From: Pseudoxanthomonas mexicana
GTDB lineage: Bacteria; Pseudomonadota; Gammaproteobacteria; Xanthomonadales; Xanthomonadaceae
Assembly: GCF_001556105.1 (NCBI RefSeq)
Contig: NZ_LSIF01000089.1
Span: forward strand, 1 to 39,390
Direction: 5' to 3'
DNA: 39,390 bases
This document shows, piece after piece, positions 8,120-16,474 of this stretch. Below the pieces are notes generated by a model, which was given only the letters and a program-made list of their open reading frames with translations, was not told where the DNA came from and ran no database searches. Position 1 is the first letter of the stretch; each line of letters begins with the position of its first letter. The position numbers were made by a program, and so were the translations under genes.

Positions 8120-9772
8120 TCAGCGTCGCGGCCACGCCGCCAGCAACGCCCACAGCCCGCCGATGCCGGCGATCCACGCCGCTGCGGGCACGTCGAACAG
8201 GCTCGGCCCGCCCGCTTCGAGCGCGTATAGCACGGCGGCGACGATCAGCAGGCCGACGCCGAGGATCGCGGCGACCACGCGCCGCTGCATACCCTTCATC
8301 GTCAGCGCGAGGTCGGCGAGGTCCTTCGACCGCAGCGCCAGTTCGTGCCGGCCTTCGACCTGCTGGCTGAGCCACGCGTGGACCAGCCGCGGCATGTCCG
8401 GCGCATGCGTCATGATTTCCGGCAGACGCTTGCGGAATTCCTGCGCGGCGCGCTGCGGGCTGTAGCGCTCCAGCAGGATGCGCTCCAGCACCGGCCGCGC
8501 CACCGCCCAGATGTCGATCTGCGGATCGAGCTGGCGGCCCACGCCTTCGATGTTGAGCAGGGTCTTCTGCAGCAGGATCAGCTGCGGCTGCAGCGTCAGC
8601 TCGTAGCGCTGCGCGGTGCGGAACAGTTTGGCGAGCACTTCCGCGAGCGAGATTTCGCTGAGCGGGCGGGTGAAATACGGCTCGCACACCGCGCGCGCGG
8701 CCGCTTCCAGTTCGTCGATACGGATGTGCGACGGCATCCAGCCGGCCTGCACGTGCAGTTCGGCGATGCGGCGGTAGTCGCGGTTGAAGATCGCCATGAA
8801 GTTCTCGGCGAGCCAGTACTGGTCGTCGCGCGAGAGCTGGCCCATGATGCCGAAGTCCAGCGCGATGAAGCGTGGGTCGGTCTTTCGTTCCGGATCGACC
8901 CAGATGTTGCCGGCGTGCGCGTCCGCATGGAAGAAGTTGTCGCGGAACACCTGCTGGTAGAACACGCGCACGCCCTTGGCGGCGAGCGCCTTGCGGTCGA
9001 TGCCGGCGGCGTCGAGCGCGGCGATGTCGTCGGACGGGATGCCGCGCACGCGCTCCATCGTCATCGCGCGTTCGGCGGTGTGCGACCAGATCACCTCGGG
9101 CACGTACAGGTCCGGCGAATCCAGCCAGTTGCGCCGCAGCAGGCTGGCGTTGCCGGCCTCGCGCTGCAGGTCCAGCTCGGCAGCCAGCGTGTTCTCGATC
9201 TCGGCGACGATCTCGCGCGGACGGATCTTGTCGGCGTTCGGATGCGCGCGCTCGACGATGGCCGCGATGCTTTCCAGCAACGCGATGTCGCCGGCGATCT
9301 GCTTGCGGATGTCGGGGCGCAGCACCTTGACCACGACCTCGCGCCCGCCGGGCAGCGTGGCCGCGTGCACCTGCGCGATGGAGGCGGACGCGAGCGGCGT
9401 CGTGTCGAACTGCTCGAACGCCTCGTGGATCGGTCGGCCGAGTTCCTGCTCCACCAGCGCGCGTGCGACATCGCCGTCGAACGGCGCGACGCGGTCCTGC
9501 AGCAGGGTCAGTTCTTCGGCGATGTCGGGTGGAATCAGGTCGCGCCGGGTTGACAGGATCTGCCCGAACTTGACGAAGATCGGGCCCAGTTCCTGCAGCG
9601 CCAGGCGCAGGCGCGCACCGCGCGGCTGCGCGGCGATCTCGGCCGAGGCACGCGGCACGAACGGGCGACCCAGCCGCAGCCAGCGCTCGACCGGCGTGCC
9701 GTCGAGCAGGTCGTCGAGGCGATAACGCAGCAACACACGGCCGATGCGGCTGGCCCGCAACACCGACTTCAT
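8120..9772 (-). CDS. ubiB: UbiB family (ABC1/ADCK) atypical kinase-like protein
   Basis: A 550-residue UbiB/AarF protein needed for ubiquinone biosynthesis, where it is thought to use ATPase activity to handle lipid intermediates at the inner membrane. Visible hallmarks are KFGQ at 68-71, the alanine-rich loop ASASIAQVH (128-136) replacing the glycine-rich loop, the ATP-site Lys in VVVKVLRP (about 149), [10 protein letters not shown] (catalytic loop), DFGIMG (metal site) and two C-terminal membrane helices (about 493-514 and 526-546). Length is typical (E. coli UbiB about 546). The start overlaps the stop of ubiJ by 4 nt, so the two are translationally coupled; ubiE is not in this window. Confidence 0.9.
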   Translation of the reverse strand: MKSVLRASRIGRVLLRYRLDDLLDGTPVERWLRLGRPFVPRASAEIAAQPRGARLRLALQELGPIFVKFGQILSTRRDLIPPDIAEELTLLQDRVAPFDGDVARALVEQELGRPIHEAFEQFDTTPLASASIAQVHAATLPGGREVVVKVLRPDIRKQIAGDIALLESIAAIVERAHPNADKIRPREIVAEIENTLAAELDLQREAGNASLLRRNWLDSPDLYVPEVIWSHTAERAMTMERVRGIPSDDIAALDAAGIDRKALAAKGVRVFYQQVFRDNFFHADAHAGNIWVDPERKTDPRFIALDFGIMGQLSRDDQYWLAENFMAIFNRDYRRIAELHVQAGWMPSHIRIDELEAAARAVCEPYFTRPLSEISLAEVLAKLFRTAQRYELTLQPQLILLQKTLLNIEGVGRQLDPQIDIWAVARPVLERILLERYSPQRAAQEFRKRLPEIMTHAPDMPRLVHAWLSQQVEGRHELALRSKDLADLALTMKGMQRRVVAAILGVGLLIVAAVLYALEAGGPSLFDVPAAAWIAGIGGLWALLAAWPRR

Positions 9773-10410
9773 GCGCGGTGCTCCACGCGTGCGGCCAGGC
9801 GGCCGACACGCACGGCCATGCGCTCGACGTCGTCGCGGATCGCATCGACGTCGTCGTGGAAGGCGTTGAGTTCGTCGCGGCCGACGACGTCGCGCGACTC
9901 TTCGGTGACGTACTCGGCAGCGCTTTCGGCGACGTTGCCGGCGGCAGTGCGGGCCTGCTGCAGGCCACCGCGCACGGCGTTGGCGACCTGCACGCCGATC
10001 ACGTCGCCGAACACGCGGGTGAACGGCAGCGACCAGTCGGGATCGAAGCGGGTGGCAAGGGTCTGCAGGCGGCGCGCGAGGTCGGCGTCGCCGGACACCT
10101 TGACCTTGCCCACGGGTGTCGCGTGGTCGCGACGGAAGAACGGCAGTTGCCCGAGCAGGCCGCCCAGCGTGCTGCGCACGGCGAGGTCGGCTTCCAGCAC
10201 TTCGCTGGCCGGCTCCACCTGCAGGCGACCGCCACCGACCATGATGTCCATCGCCAGCGGCGGTGCATCGACCTTCAACTGGATGCGACGACCTTCCAGC
10301 GGCAGCAGGGCCGCAGCGGTGTCGGGATCAAGCGCAAGCGCCTGGTTGAGTGCGGCTTCCAGCGCGCGGCCGGCGAGCGGCTTGAGGGCATCGAACGGAG
10401 ACAGGTCCAT
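9769..10410 (-). CDS. ubiJ: Ubiquinone biosynthesis accessory factor UbiJ (SCP2 domain)
   Basis: A 213-residue protein with an N-terminal sterol-carrier (SCP2) domain (about 10-120: [41 protein letters not shown]) and a C-terminal helical, coiled-coil-like region (about 160-210) ending in [16 protein letters not shown]. In E. coli UbiJ binds lipid and scaffolds the soluble Ubi complex. Direct overlap with ubiB supports the assignment. The SCP2 domain is clear; the name rests partly on context. Confidence 0.85.
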   Translation of the reverse strand: MDLSPFDALKPLAGRALEAALNQALALDPDTAAALLPLEGRRIQLKVDAPPLAMDIMVGGGRLQVEPASEVLEADLAVRSTLGGLLGQLPFFRRDHATPVGKVKVSGDADLARRLQTLATRFDPDWSLPFTRVFGDVIGVQVANAVRGGLQQARTAAGNVAESAAEYVTEESRDVVGRDELNAFHDDVDAIRDDVERMAVRVGRLAARVEHRA

Positions 10411-10526
10411 GTCGCCATTCTAGCGGCAAAGCCTTCGGGCCCCGCCCGCCCTTCTGCCTGCATCGTGCGGGCTCGGGGCGGGCTCGACGGCGTCCTGCCG
10501 TCCCGGCGGGGAGAGAGGGTGAAGCG

Positions 10527-10685
10527 TCAGATGCGTTTGCCGCGCAGCAACGAGATGATCGCCAGGATCACGAAGACGACGAACAGCACCCACGCGATGT
10601 TGGTGGCGGCGCCCGCGATGCCGCTGAAGCCCAGCACGGCCGCGACAAGGGCGATGACGAAGAAGATGACGGCGTAGCGCAGCAT
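10527..10685 (-). CDS. DUF1328 (YtjA-type) small membrane protein
   Basis: A 52-residue protein of two hydrophobic helices: [20 protein letters not shown], a short glycine/alanine turn ([11 protein letters not shown]), then a second helix and the tail RGKRI. This is the full pattern of the DUF1328/YtjA family, whose function is unknown. GGGAG precedes the ATG at 10685 by a normal distance; longer upstream frames lack this. It has its own short intergenic regions on both sides. Confidence 0.85.
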   Translation of the reverse strand: MLRYAVIFFVIALVAAVLGFSGIAGAATNIAWVLFVVFVILAIISLLRGKRI

Positions 10686-10827
10686 GGAAACTCCCTTTGG
10701 CATGTGGCCAGTGGTGCAGCCGGTAGTGGCGTGGGCCATGCTGGAATGCCGGGAGTCACGGCCGCGTGAGCATGCGCGGCGCGCATACGGAATCGCTTAA
10801 GCGTCGTGAGCCATGCGTGAAGGTGGA

Positions 10828-11829
10828 TCAGACCGGGTGCTGCCGCAGCCAGGCACGCAACCGCTCGAAACCCTCGTCCATCGACACGCCCGGCACGTAG
10901 CCGAAGTCGCGACGTGCCGGCGCCATGTCGTACCAGTGCGCGGTGCTGAGCTGCTCGGCGAGGAAACGCGTCATCGGCGGCTCGCCCTTCAGCGGCAGCA
11001 CGGTCCACAGCGTCTCGCACACGGCACCGATGCGGTAGGCGGCGGCGAACGACAGCTGCTTGTCGGCGCGCGGCGCACCCGCCGTCTCCAGCAGCGCATT
11101 GAGCAGCTTGCGCATCGGCCACGGCTCGCCGTTGGAGATGAAGTAGGCCTTGCCGGCACAGGCCGCGCCCGGCGCAAGATGGTCGAACGCATCGAAATGC
11201 GCCTGCGCGGCATTGTCGATGTAGGTGGTGTCGACATGGTTCTCGCCGCTGCCGACGATGCGCAGGCGGCCGGCGCGTGCACGCGATACCAGCCGCGGCA
11301 GGATCTGGTGGTCACCGGGGCCCCAGATCAGGCGCGGGCGCAGCGCCACCGTCGCCAGGGTGGCGTCGTTGGCCGCGAGCACCGCCTTCTCCGCGATCAT
11401 CTTGGTGGTGGCATAAGGCGCCTTGAAGCCCTCGCCGTACGGCACGTCGGCCGCGCTGCCGCCTTCGACCGGATGCGTCGCGCGGTGCGTCACGCTGGGC
11501 GTGGAGGTGTAGACGAGACGACCGATGCCATGCGCGCGGCACGCGTCCAGCACGTTCTGCGTACCGACGACGTTGGCGTCGTGGTAGCTCTTGTAGCTGC
11601 CCCAGGCACCGGCCTTGGCCGCGTTGTGGAAGACCGCGTCCACGCCAGCCGCGGCATGCATCACCGCATGCCCGTCGGCCAGGTTGCCCTGCACCTGGCC
11701 GACACCAAGGTCGCGCAGCACCGGGTAGTTCCCGCGGTTGAAGCTGATGACCTCATGCCCGCGCTCGACCAGCCCACGGCACAGCGCCTGTCCCAGGAAA
11801 CCACCGCCGCCGGTGACGAGAATCTTCAT
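10828..11829 (-). CDS. oleD: OleD, NADPH-dependent 2-alkyl-3-ketoacid reductase
   Basis: A 333-residue extended short-chain dehydrogenase of the 3-beta-HSD group. TGGGGFLG (6-13) is the nucleotide-binding turn and Y139-xxx-K143 (YATTK) the catalytic pair, with Ser/Thr residues at 108-112 (TSTPS). In the ole pathway OleD reduces the 2-alkyl-3-ketoacid made by OleA to the 2-alkyl-3-hydroxyacid that OleC closes to a beta-lactone. GAGGAA precedes the ATG at a suitable distance, and the gene follows the glycosyltransferase-like gene by 12 nt. Identity as OleD rests on family plus its place behind oleC; on its own the sequence would only say NAD-dependent epimerase/dehydratase. Confidence 0.9.
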   Translation of the reverse strand: MKILVTGGGGFLGQALCRGLVERGHEVISFNRGNYPVLRDLGVGQVQGNLADGHAVMHAAAGVDAVFHNAAKAGAWGSYKSYHDANVVGTQNVLDACRAHGIGRLVYTSTPSVTHRATHPVEGGSAADVPYGEGFKAPYATTKMIAEKAVLAANDATLATVALRPRLIWGPGDHQILPRLVSRARAGRLRIVGSGENHVDTTYIDNAAQAHFDAFDHLAPGAACAGKAYFISNGEPWPMRKLLNALLETAGAPRADKQLSFAAAYRIGAVCETLWTVLPLKGEPPMTRFLAEQLSTAHWYDMAPARRDFGYVPGVSMDEGFERLRAWLRQHPV

Positions 11830-11841
11830 GTTGCGGGTTCC

Positions 11842-13278
11842 TCAGGAAAGCGATGACGAAGTGGGCATGCGCAGCGTCAGCAGGCCACGCGCGAAGAAGC
11901 GATGCTGGCGCTCGATCCGCGCCATCTCCTCGCCCGGCAGCGCGTGCACGGCACGGCCGATCAGGTCGCGGAGCAGTGCGCATTCGGCAGCCTCAAGCAC
12001 CGTGGTGGCGTAATCGTTGAAGCACACGCCGGTGCCGAGGTCGAGGCTGCGCACCAGCGGGCTGGTCGCCACTTCGAGCGCGTCGAAGGCAGGCGCCGCC
12101 GGGGCCGCTTCATCCAGCGACGCCAGCGCCTGCGCGAGATCGGCGCCGAAGTTCGTCATCGACCAGGTGGCCGCGATCATGGCGCGACCACGGGCGCAGG
12201 CGCGTCGCGTTTCGTCGGGCGCCGCCAGGTCCTGTGCGATCCGCTCGGCCACCGCGCGATAGGCGCGCAGGTCCGGCCCCTGTCCGGGCACCGGCGCCAT
12301 GCCGGCGGTTTCCAGCACGTGGATGCCGTGCACCGCCGGCAGCAGGTGACGGTTGTTGCCGGCGCCATTCGTGTAGACCGGACAGCCCTGGTACACCGAT
12401 TCCAACGGGTAGAAACCCAAGGGCTCGGGGAAGCGGTTGTAGGCCAGGGCGAAGCGGCAGGCGCGCATGACCTGCACGACCGCACGCTGCGTGAGGTGCG
12501 GCAGCGGCACGAAGAAATCCGCGCACCGGAAACCGGTGCCGGCGAGCATCCCATCGAGCGCGGCGCATCGCTCCTGGCTGAGCGATGCATCGGAGATCAG
12601 CAGCATCACGCGCGCGGTGCCGGTCTCCCTTGCGCGCACGTTCAACCAGTAGAGGATGGCGACGGTGGCGACCAGGTCCTGCTTGTCGTGCTGCAGGGCG
12701 TGGCCCAACACCGCCTTGTCGGCCAGCTGCAATACACCGGCGGGAACCTCTGCGCCCTGCGCGAAACCGGGATGGCCATCAGGCGCTTCCACGCACGGCA
12801 CCGGCAGGCGCACGTCGCGCGTGGCGCTGAAGCCGCCGGGATTCAGCAGGCGCCGCCGCGCCCAGTCGGGCAGGGCGAACAGCGCGCGCAGCACGTCCGC
12901 CTGATAGGGCGAATTACCCAGGTGCAGGTCGATGGCGGGGTTGGTCAGCCAGTTGCCGGTGCCGTAGACCAGGCCGTGGTACAGCACGACGTTGCGCGCG
13001 GCATGCGTCCGGTCCGGCGGCAGCACCAGCGTGCCGGCACCGTCGTACAACGCGATGTCGGCGCGCGGACGACCGGCGTGGCGTGCGTATTCCGTCGCCA
13101 GGGCGAACGGCAGCATGGCCTCTTCGGTATCGCCGCCCGCCATGGGTGGCTGGAAGCCGTCCACCTGCATCCCGCGCGCTTCCAGCAGCGGCCGGACGGC
13201 GTCGTTGACGTAGCCCACCGATCCCAGGAACGGCGGGCCGCCGGTGCGCGACAGGAACAGGCTGACCGTGTCCGTCAT
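11842..13278 (-). CDS. Glycosyltransferase-like protein (GT-B/GT4 signature) inside the ole operon
   Basis: A 478-residue soluble protein. The N-terminal half has Rossmann-like pieces (about 70-130: ADIALYDGAGTLVLP, NVVLYHGLVYGTGNW, LHLGNSPYQ). The C-terminal half carries EPLGFYPLE (285-293), matching the E-x7-E motif of GT4-type glycosyltransferases, followed by SVYQGCPVYTNGAGNNRHL. Sugar donor and acceptor are unknown. Its ATG overlaps the oleC stop (ATGA) and oleD starts 12 nt after its end, so it is co-translated with two pathway enzymes. The longer open frame upstream is a shadow of oleC. It may glycosylate a hydroxylated ole intermediate, or only share the operon; nothing in sequence decides. 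Family call moderate, ORF certain. Confidence 0.7.
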   Translation of the reverse strand: MTDTVSLFLSRTGGPPFLGSVGYVNDAVRPLLEARGMQVDGFQPPMAGGDTEEAMLPFALATEYARHAGRPRADIALYDGAGTLVLPPDRTHAARNVVLYHGLVYGTGNWLTNPAIDLHLGNSPYQADVLRALFALPDWARRRLLNPGGFSATRDVRLPVPCVEAPDGHPGFAQGAEVPAGVLQLADKAVLGHALQHDKQDLVATVAILYWLNVRARETGTARVMLLISDASLSQERCAALDGMLAGTGFRCADFFVPLPHLTQRAVVQVMRACRFALAYNRFPEPLGFYPLESVYQGCPVYTNGAGNNRHLLPAVHGIHVLETAGMAPVPGQGPDLRAYRAVAERIAQDLAAPDETRRACARGRAMIAATWSMTNFGADLAQALASLDEAAPAAPAFDALEVATSPLVRSLDLGTGVCFNDYATTVLEAAECALLRDLIGRAVHALPGEEMARIERQHRFFARGLLTLRMPTSSSLS

Positions 13279-14924
13279 CGGTGCGACCCGTCGGCGAGCT
13301 GCGAGGCCGCCCACACGGCCAGCTTCTCGCGGCCGATCTTGGCGTTGTGGCGGATGTCGACGGGAAATCCGGGGTGCGGCAGGTAGGCGACGATGCGCGC
13401 GGTGTGCGGGTGGCGTGCGGCGATAGCGCGCAGCTCGGCTTCGATGCGCGCCGGATCGGCGGTGACGCCGGGCTGCAGTTCGTAGCACAGCACGGGCGAT
13501 TGGCGACCTGCATCGCCAACGCCGACCAGCGCGGTGCGACGGATCTGCGCATGCGTGTTGAACACGGGCTCGACCTGCTCGGTGTAGAGCGGACCGTCGG
13601 CGGTCTCGACGCGCTGCGTCTTGCGGCCGCAGAACCACAGCCGGCCTTCGCCATCGAACCAGCCGACGTCGCCCATGCGGTGCACGATGCGCTCGCTGCC
13701 GTCGGCCTGCGCTTCGCGGATCTTGGCGATGCGGGTGGCGGCATCGCGGCGGAAATAGGTGTCGGTGGCGGTGGGGCCGGCGACGGTGATCTCGCCCACT
13801 TCGCCATCAGGCAACATCTCGACGTCGGCCCAGTCGGCGATGGCGTCATCGATGATGCGGATGATGCGGACCTCGTTCGGCGGCACCGCGCGACCGACGC
13901 AGGTACCGGCGCCGGCTTCGGTCGCGGCGCGCGTGGCTTCCAGCTCGCGTCCTTCGATGACGGCGACCGGCAGGCATTCGGTGGCACCGTACGGCGTCCA
14001 GAACTGTCCGGTCTCCGGCAGCAGCGTGCGGATCTTCGCCACCACGTCCGGGGGCACCGGCGCGCCAGCCGACGTCACGCGCTGCACGCTCGGCAGCGGC
14101 TGGCCGTGGTCGGCGAGCACCTTCATCAACGCGGGCGAGCCGAACAGCTGGGTGACGCCGAAGCGTGCGATGGCCGCGTGCAGCTTGTTCGGGTCGGCGC
14201 TGGCCGGTCGCGTGGGATCCATGTCGGGGATCACCGACGTCAGCCCCAGTGCGGGATCGAACAGCGCGAACGGCGGGAACGTCGGCAGGTCGACACCGCC
14301 GGGCTGCATGCCGAAGGCGCTGCGCAGCAGTTCGATCTGCGCGACGAAGTGGCGGTGGCGATACACCACGCCCTTCGGCACGCCGGTGGAGCCGCTGGTG
14401 AAGAGGATGCCCGCGACATCGTCCGGCGAGGTGCCCACCAGCTGCGCTCCTGCGCCGGTGCCGCGCGCTTCGATCTTCGCCAGCGTGGTGCCGCCCCAGG
14501 CCCAGCGCGTGCCGACGGTGACGATCTTCGTCGCCGACCTGGCCCAGCCCAGCACGCAGCGCGCGACCTGCGCCAGCGGTATGCCGATGAAGGCATCGGG
14601 TTCGGCCTCGTCCAGACACTGCTTCAGCGCGCGACGGTCGATGCCGGGATCGACCAGCACCGGCACGGCGCCCGCCTTGAACAGCGCGAACATCAGCAGG
14701 AAGAACTCCGGCGTGGGCCGCACCATCACCACGGTGCGCGTGCCGCGGCCGATGCCGTAGGCGCCGAGGCCGGCGGCGATGGCGTCGCTGCGCGCATCCA
14801 GCTGCGCGTAGGTGAGCTCGCGGGTGTAACGGCCGGCGCGGTCGGGACAGCGCATGGCCACGCGGTCGGGCTGGTCGCGGGCCAGTCGCGGAAGACTGGC
14901 GGCGATGTTGCACGGATCGGTCAT
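13275..14924 (-). CDS. oleC: OleC, beta-lactone synthetase (acyl-AMP ligase family)
   Basis: A 549-residue member of the ANL adenylating family. LFTSGSTGVPKG (174-185) is the phosphate-binding loop, TPYGATECLPV the adenine-binding motif, and HRMGDVGWFDGEGRLWFCGR the hinge region. In the ole pathway OleC uses ATP to activate the 2-alkyl-3-hydroxyacid from OleD and closes it to a beta-lactone. The ATG at 14924 (MTDPCNI) opens the conserved region; the frame runs open upstream across the divergent YkgJ gene but has no supporting features there. The stop overlaps the start of the glycosyltransferase-like gene. Together with oleA/B/D close by, the assignment is firm. Confidence 0.92.
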   Translation of the reverse strand: MTDPCNIAASLPRLARDQPDRVAMRCPDRAGRYTRELTYAQLDARSDAIAAGLGAYGIGRGTRTVVMVRPTPEFFLLMFALFKAGAVPVLVDPGIDRRALKQCLDEAEPDAFIGIPLAQVARCVLGWARSATKIVTVGTRWAWGGTTLAKIEARGTGAGAQLVGTSPDDVAGILFTSGSTGVPKGVVYRHRHFVAQIELLRSAFGMQPGGVDLPTFPPFALFDPALGLTSVIPDMDPTRPASADPNKLHAAIARFGVTQLFGSPALMKVLADHGQPLPSVQRVTSAGAPVPPDVVAKIRTLLPETGQFWTPYGATECLPVAVIEGRELEATRAATEAGAGTCVGRAVPPNEVRIIRIIDDAIADWADVEMLPDGEVGEITVAGPTATDTYFRRDAATRIAKIREAQADGSERIVHRMGDVGWFDGEGRLWFCGRKTQRVETADGPLYTEQVEPVFNTHAQIRRTALVGVGDAGRQSPVLCYELQPGVTADPARIEAELRAIAARHPHTARIVAYLPHPGFPVDIRHNAKIGREKLAVWAASQLADGSHR

Positions 14925-15017
14925 GCGGCCATTGTCGCCGCTGGACGGTACTTGCGTCAGCCGCCGGCGTTGGCAGAATGCGCGTCCCGCCCGCGCCCTG
15001 CCGCCAGCCAACCGCCG

Positions 15018-15398
15018 ATGCATCCCTGCCTGACCTGCGGCGCCTGCTGCGCCCACTTCCGCGTCAGCTTCCACTGGAGCGAGGCGGACCCCGACCAGGG
15101 CGGCGTGGTGCCGATCGAGCTGACCGAGCCGCTGCGCGTGCACGAGCGCGTGATGCGCGGCACCTCGCAGAAGAGCCCGTGGTGCGTGGCGCTGGACGCC
15201 GACATCGGCCGCTACAGCCGCTGCACGATCCACGACCGGCGCCCGTCGGTGTGCGCACTGGTACCAGCATCGCTCGAATTCGGCGAACGCAGCGCGCAGT
15301 GCGACAAGGCACGGCTGGCGCATGGCCTGCCGCTGCTGGTGGACGCGGACTGGGTCGGCGTGATCGAGGCCGAGAAGAATCCGTTGCCAGAGCTTTGA
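15018..15398 (+). CDS. YkgJ family cysteine-cluster protein
   Basis: A 126-residue protein starting CLTCGACC (Cys 4, 7, 10 and 11), with later Cys residues including CTIHDRRPSVC. This is the CxxCxxCC pattern of the YkgJ/DUF-type cysteine cluster family, thought to bind zinc or an Fe-S cluster; function unknown. It lies on the strand opposite the ole genes, diverging from oleC (93 bp between starts) and converging on oleB. Start chosen at the ATG just before the cysteine cluster; the ribosome site is weak. Confidence 0.8.
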   Translation: MHPCLTCGACCAHFRVSFHWSEADPDQGGVVPIELTEPLRVHERVMRGTSQKSPWCVALDADIGRYSRCTIHDRRPSVCALVPASLEFGERSAQCDKARLAHGLPLLVDADWVGVIEAEKNPLPEL

Positions 15399-15399
15399 C

Positions 15400-15566
15400 C
15401 CTTCTCCCCTTGCGGGAGAAGGTGGCGCGAAACGCCGGATGAGGGGAGGCGAGTGCAGCGGGCGCTTGGCAGCCCGCAATCAGAGGCAAGAGCGCCCCTC
15501 ATCCGCGCCCGTATCAAGTCCGGGGCAGGCTTTTGGCACCTTCTCCCCGCTGTCGCAGGGAGAAGG
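15400..15566. repeat. Composite palindromic element between ykgJ-like gene and oleB
   Basis: Two identical hairpins border this 167-bp stretch: CCTTCTCCC/GGGAGAAGG at 15400-15408 with 15414-15422, and again at 15539-15547 with 15558-15566. Between them, GGATGAGGGG (15437-15446) is the inverted complement of CCCCTCATCC (15495-15504). The whole therefore looks like a paired REP element. It fills the convergent intergenic gap and may double as a bidirectional terminator. Confidence 0.75.
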
Positions 15567-15568
15567 AA

Positions 15569-16474
15569 TCAGGTCAATGGATGACGGTCGAGGAAGTCGC
15601 GGATCAGCGGCACCAGGATCTCGTGCTTGTCTTCCAGCACGTAGTGGCCGGCATCCTCGTACGCGTGCACGTCGGCATTGGGCAGCGCGGCGCGGAAGCC
15701 ATCGAGGAAGTGCCTGTCGAACACGAAGTCCTTCAGGCCCCAGCCGAGGAACGCAGGCCGGTCGGCGAACGACGGCAACGCCTTGCCGGCAGCGTCGAGC
15801 AACGGCCACGCCTTGTCCTGCGGACCCAGCGGGATGTCCTGCATGAAGCGGATCGTCGAGATGCGGTTCGCCCAGGTGTCGTACGGCGACACGTAGGCGC
15901 GGCGCACGTCGGCCGGCATGCGGCGCTCCACGCCGATCCACGAGGCGCCGGCGGAGAACGCATTGAAGCCGCGGATGATCCACTCGCCGATGGTCCAGTC
16001 GCGGCCGAGGCCGATCTGCCACGGCATCGCCTTCGCGGCGGGCATCGGGAACGCGGCGGTGTTGGTGACCACTAGGCGCTTCACCTGTGCGGCGTGCGAC
16101 AGCGCCCAGCCGAAGCCGATCATGCCGCCCCAGTCGTGCACGGCCAGCGTGACCGGACCGGTGATGCCGAGATGCGTCAGCAGCGCGGCGACGTCGTCCA
16201 CGCGCGACTGCAGGGTGTACTCGTAGCGGCGGTCGTCCGGCTTGTCGGACAGCCCCATGCCGATGTGGTCGGGCACGATGCAACGGTACTTGTCCGACAG
16301 GCCTGCCACCAACGTGCGCCAGTAATAGCTCCACGACGGATTGCCATGCAGCATCACCACCACCTCGCCATCGCGCGGACCTTCGTCGAGGTAGTTCATC
16401 GACAGGCCCGGACGGACCTCGAAACGCTTCGGATGGGAGGGATAGCCGGGAAGGTTCACGTACGGTCCTTTCAT
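15569..16474 (-). CDS. oleB: OleB, beta-lactone decarboxylase (haloalkane dehalogenase-like hydrolase)
   Basis: A 301-residue alpha/beta hydrolase of the haloalkane dehalogenase type. HGNPSWSYYWR (43-53) holds the oxyanion region, HDWGG (113-117) the nucleophile Asp114, and H277 (EDAGHYV) the general base; the acid is probably D249. OleB turns the cis-beta-lactone from OleC into a cis-olefin plus CO2. Its ATG overlaps the stop of the HTH/ATPase/STAS gene by 4 nt, so it is expressed with that regulator-like protein rather than directly with oleC, from which it is separated by the YkgJ gene and a repeat element. Haloalkane dehalogenase alone would be an alternative call, but the ole context decides. 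Confidence 0.9.
   Translation of the reverse strand: MKGPYVNLPGYPSHPKRFEVRPGLSMNYLDEGPRDGEVVVMLHGNPSWSYYWRTLVAGLSDKYRCIVPDHIGMGLSDKPDDRRYEYTLQSRVDDVAALLTHLGITGPVTLAVHDWGGMIGFGWALSHAAQVKRLVVTNTAAFPMPAAKAMPWQIGLGRDWTIGEWIIRGFNAFSAGASWIGVERRMPADVRRAYVSPYDTWANRISTIRFMQDIPLGPQDKAWPLLDAAGKALPSFADRPAFLGWGLKDFVFDRHFLDGFRAALPNADVHAYEDAGHYVLEDKHEILVPLIRDFLDRHPLT

Noticed and set aside
10411..10526. Possible terminator or small gene between ubiJ and the DUF1328 gene
   Set aside because: GC-rich sequence with only partial inverted repeats and no coding features; nothing firm enough to list.
11842..13278. Assignment of the glycosyltransferase-like protein to DUF2827
   Set aside because: The length and general GT-B look are similar, but I could not recall motifs that distinguish DUF2827, so only the E-x7-E-based description is kept.
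13281..15398. Plus-strand open frame of 705 codons
   Set aside because: Only its last 126 codons (YkgJ family protein) look real; the rest is antisense to oleC.
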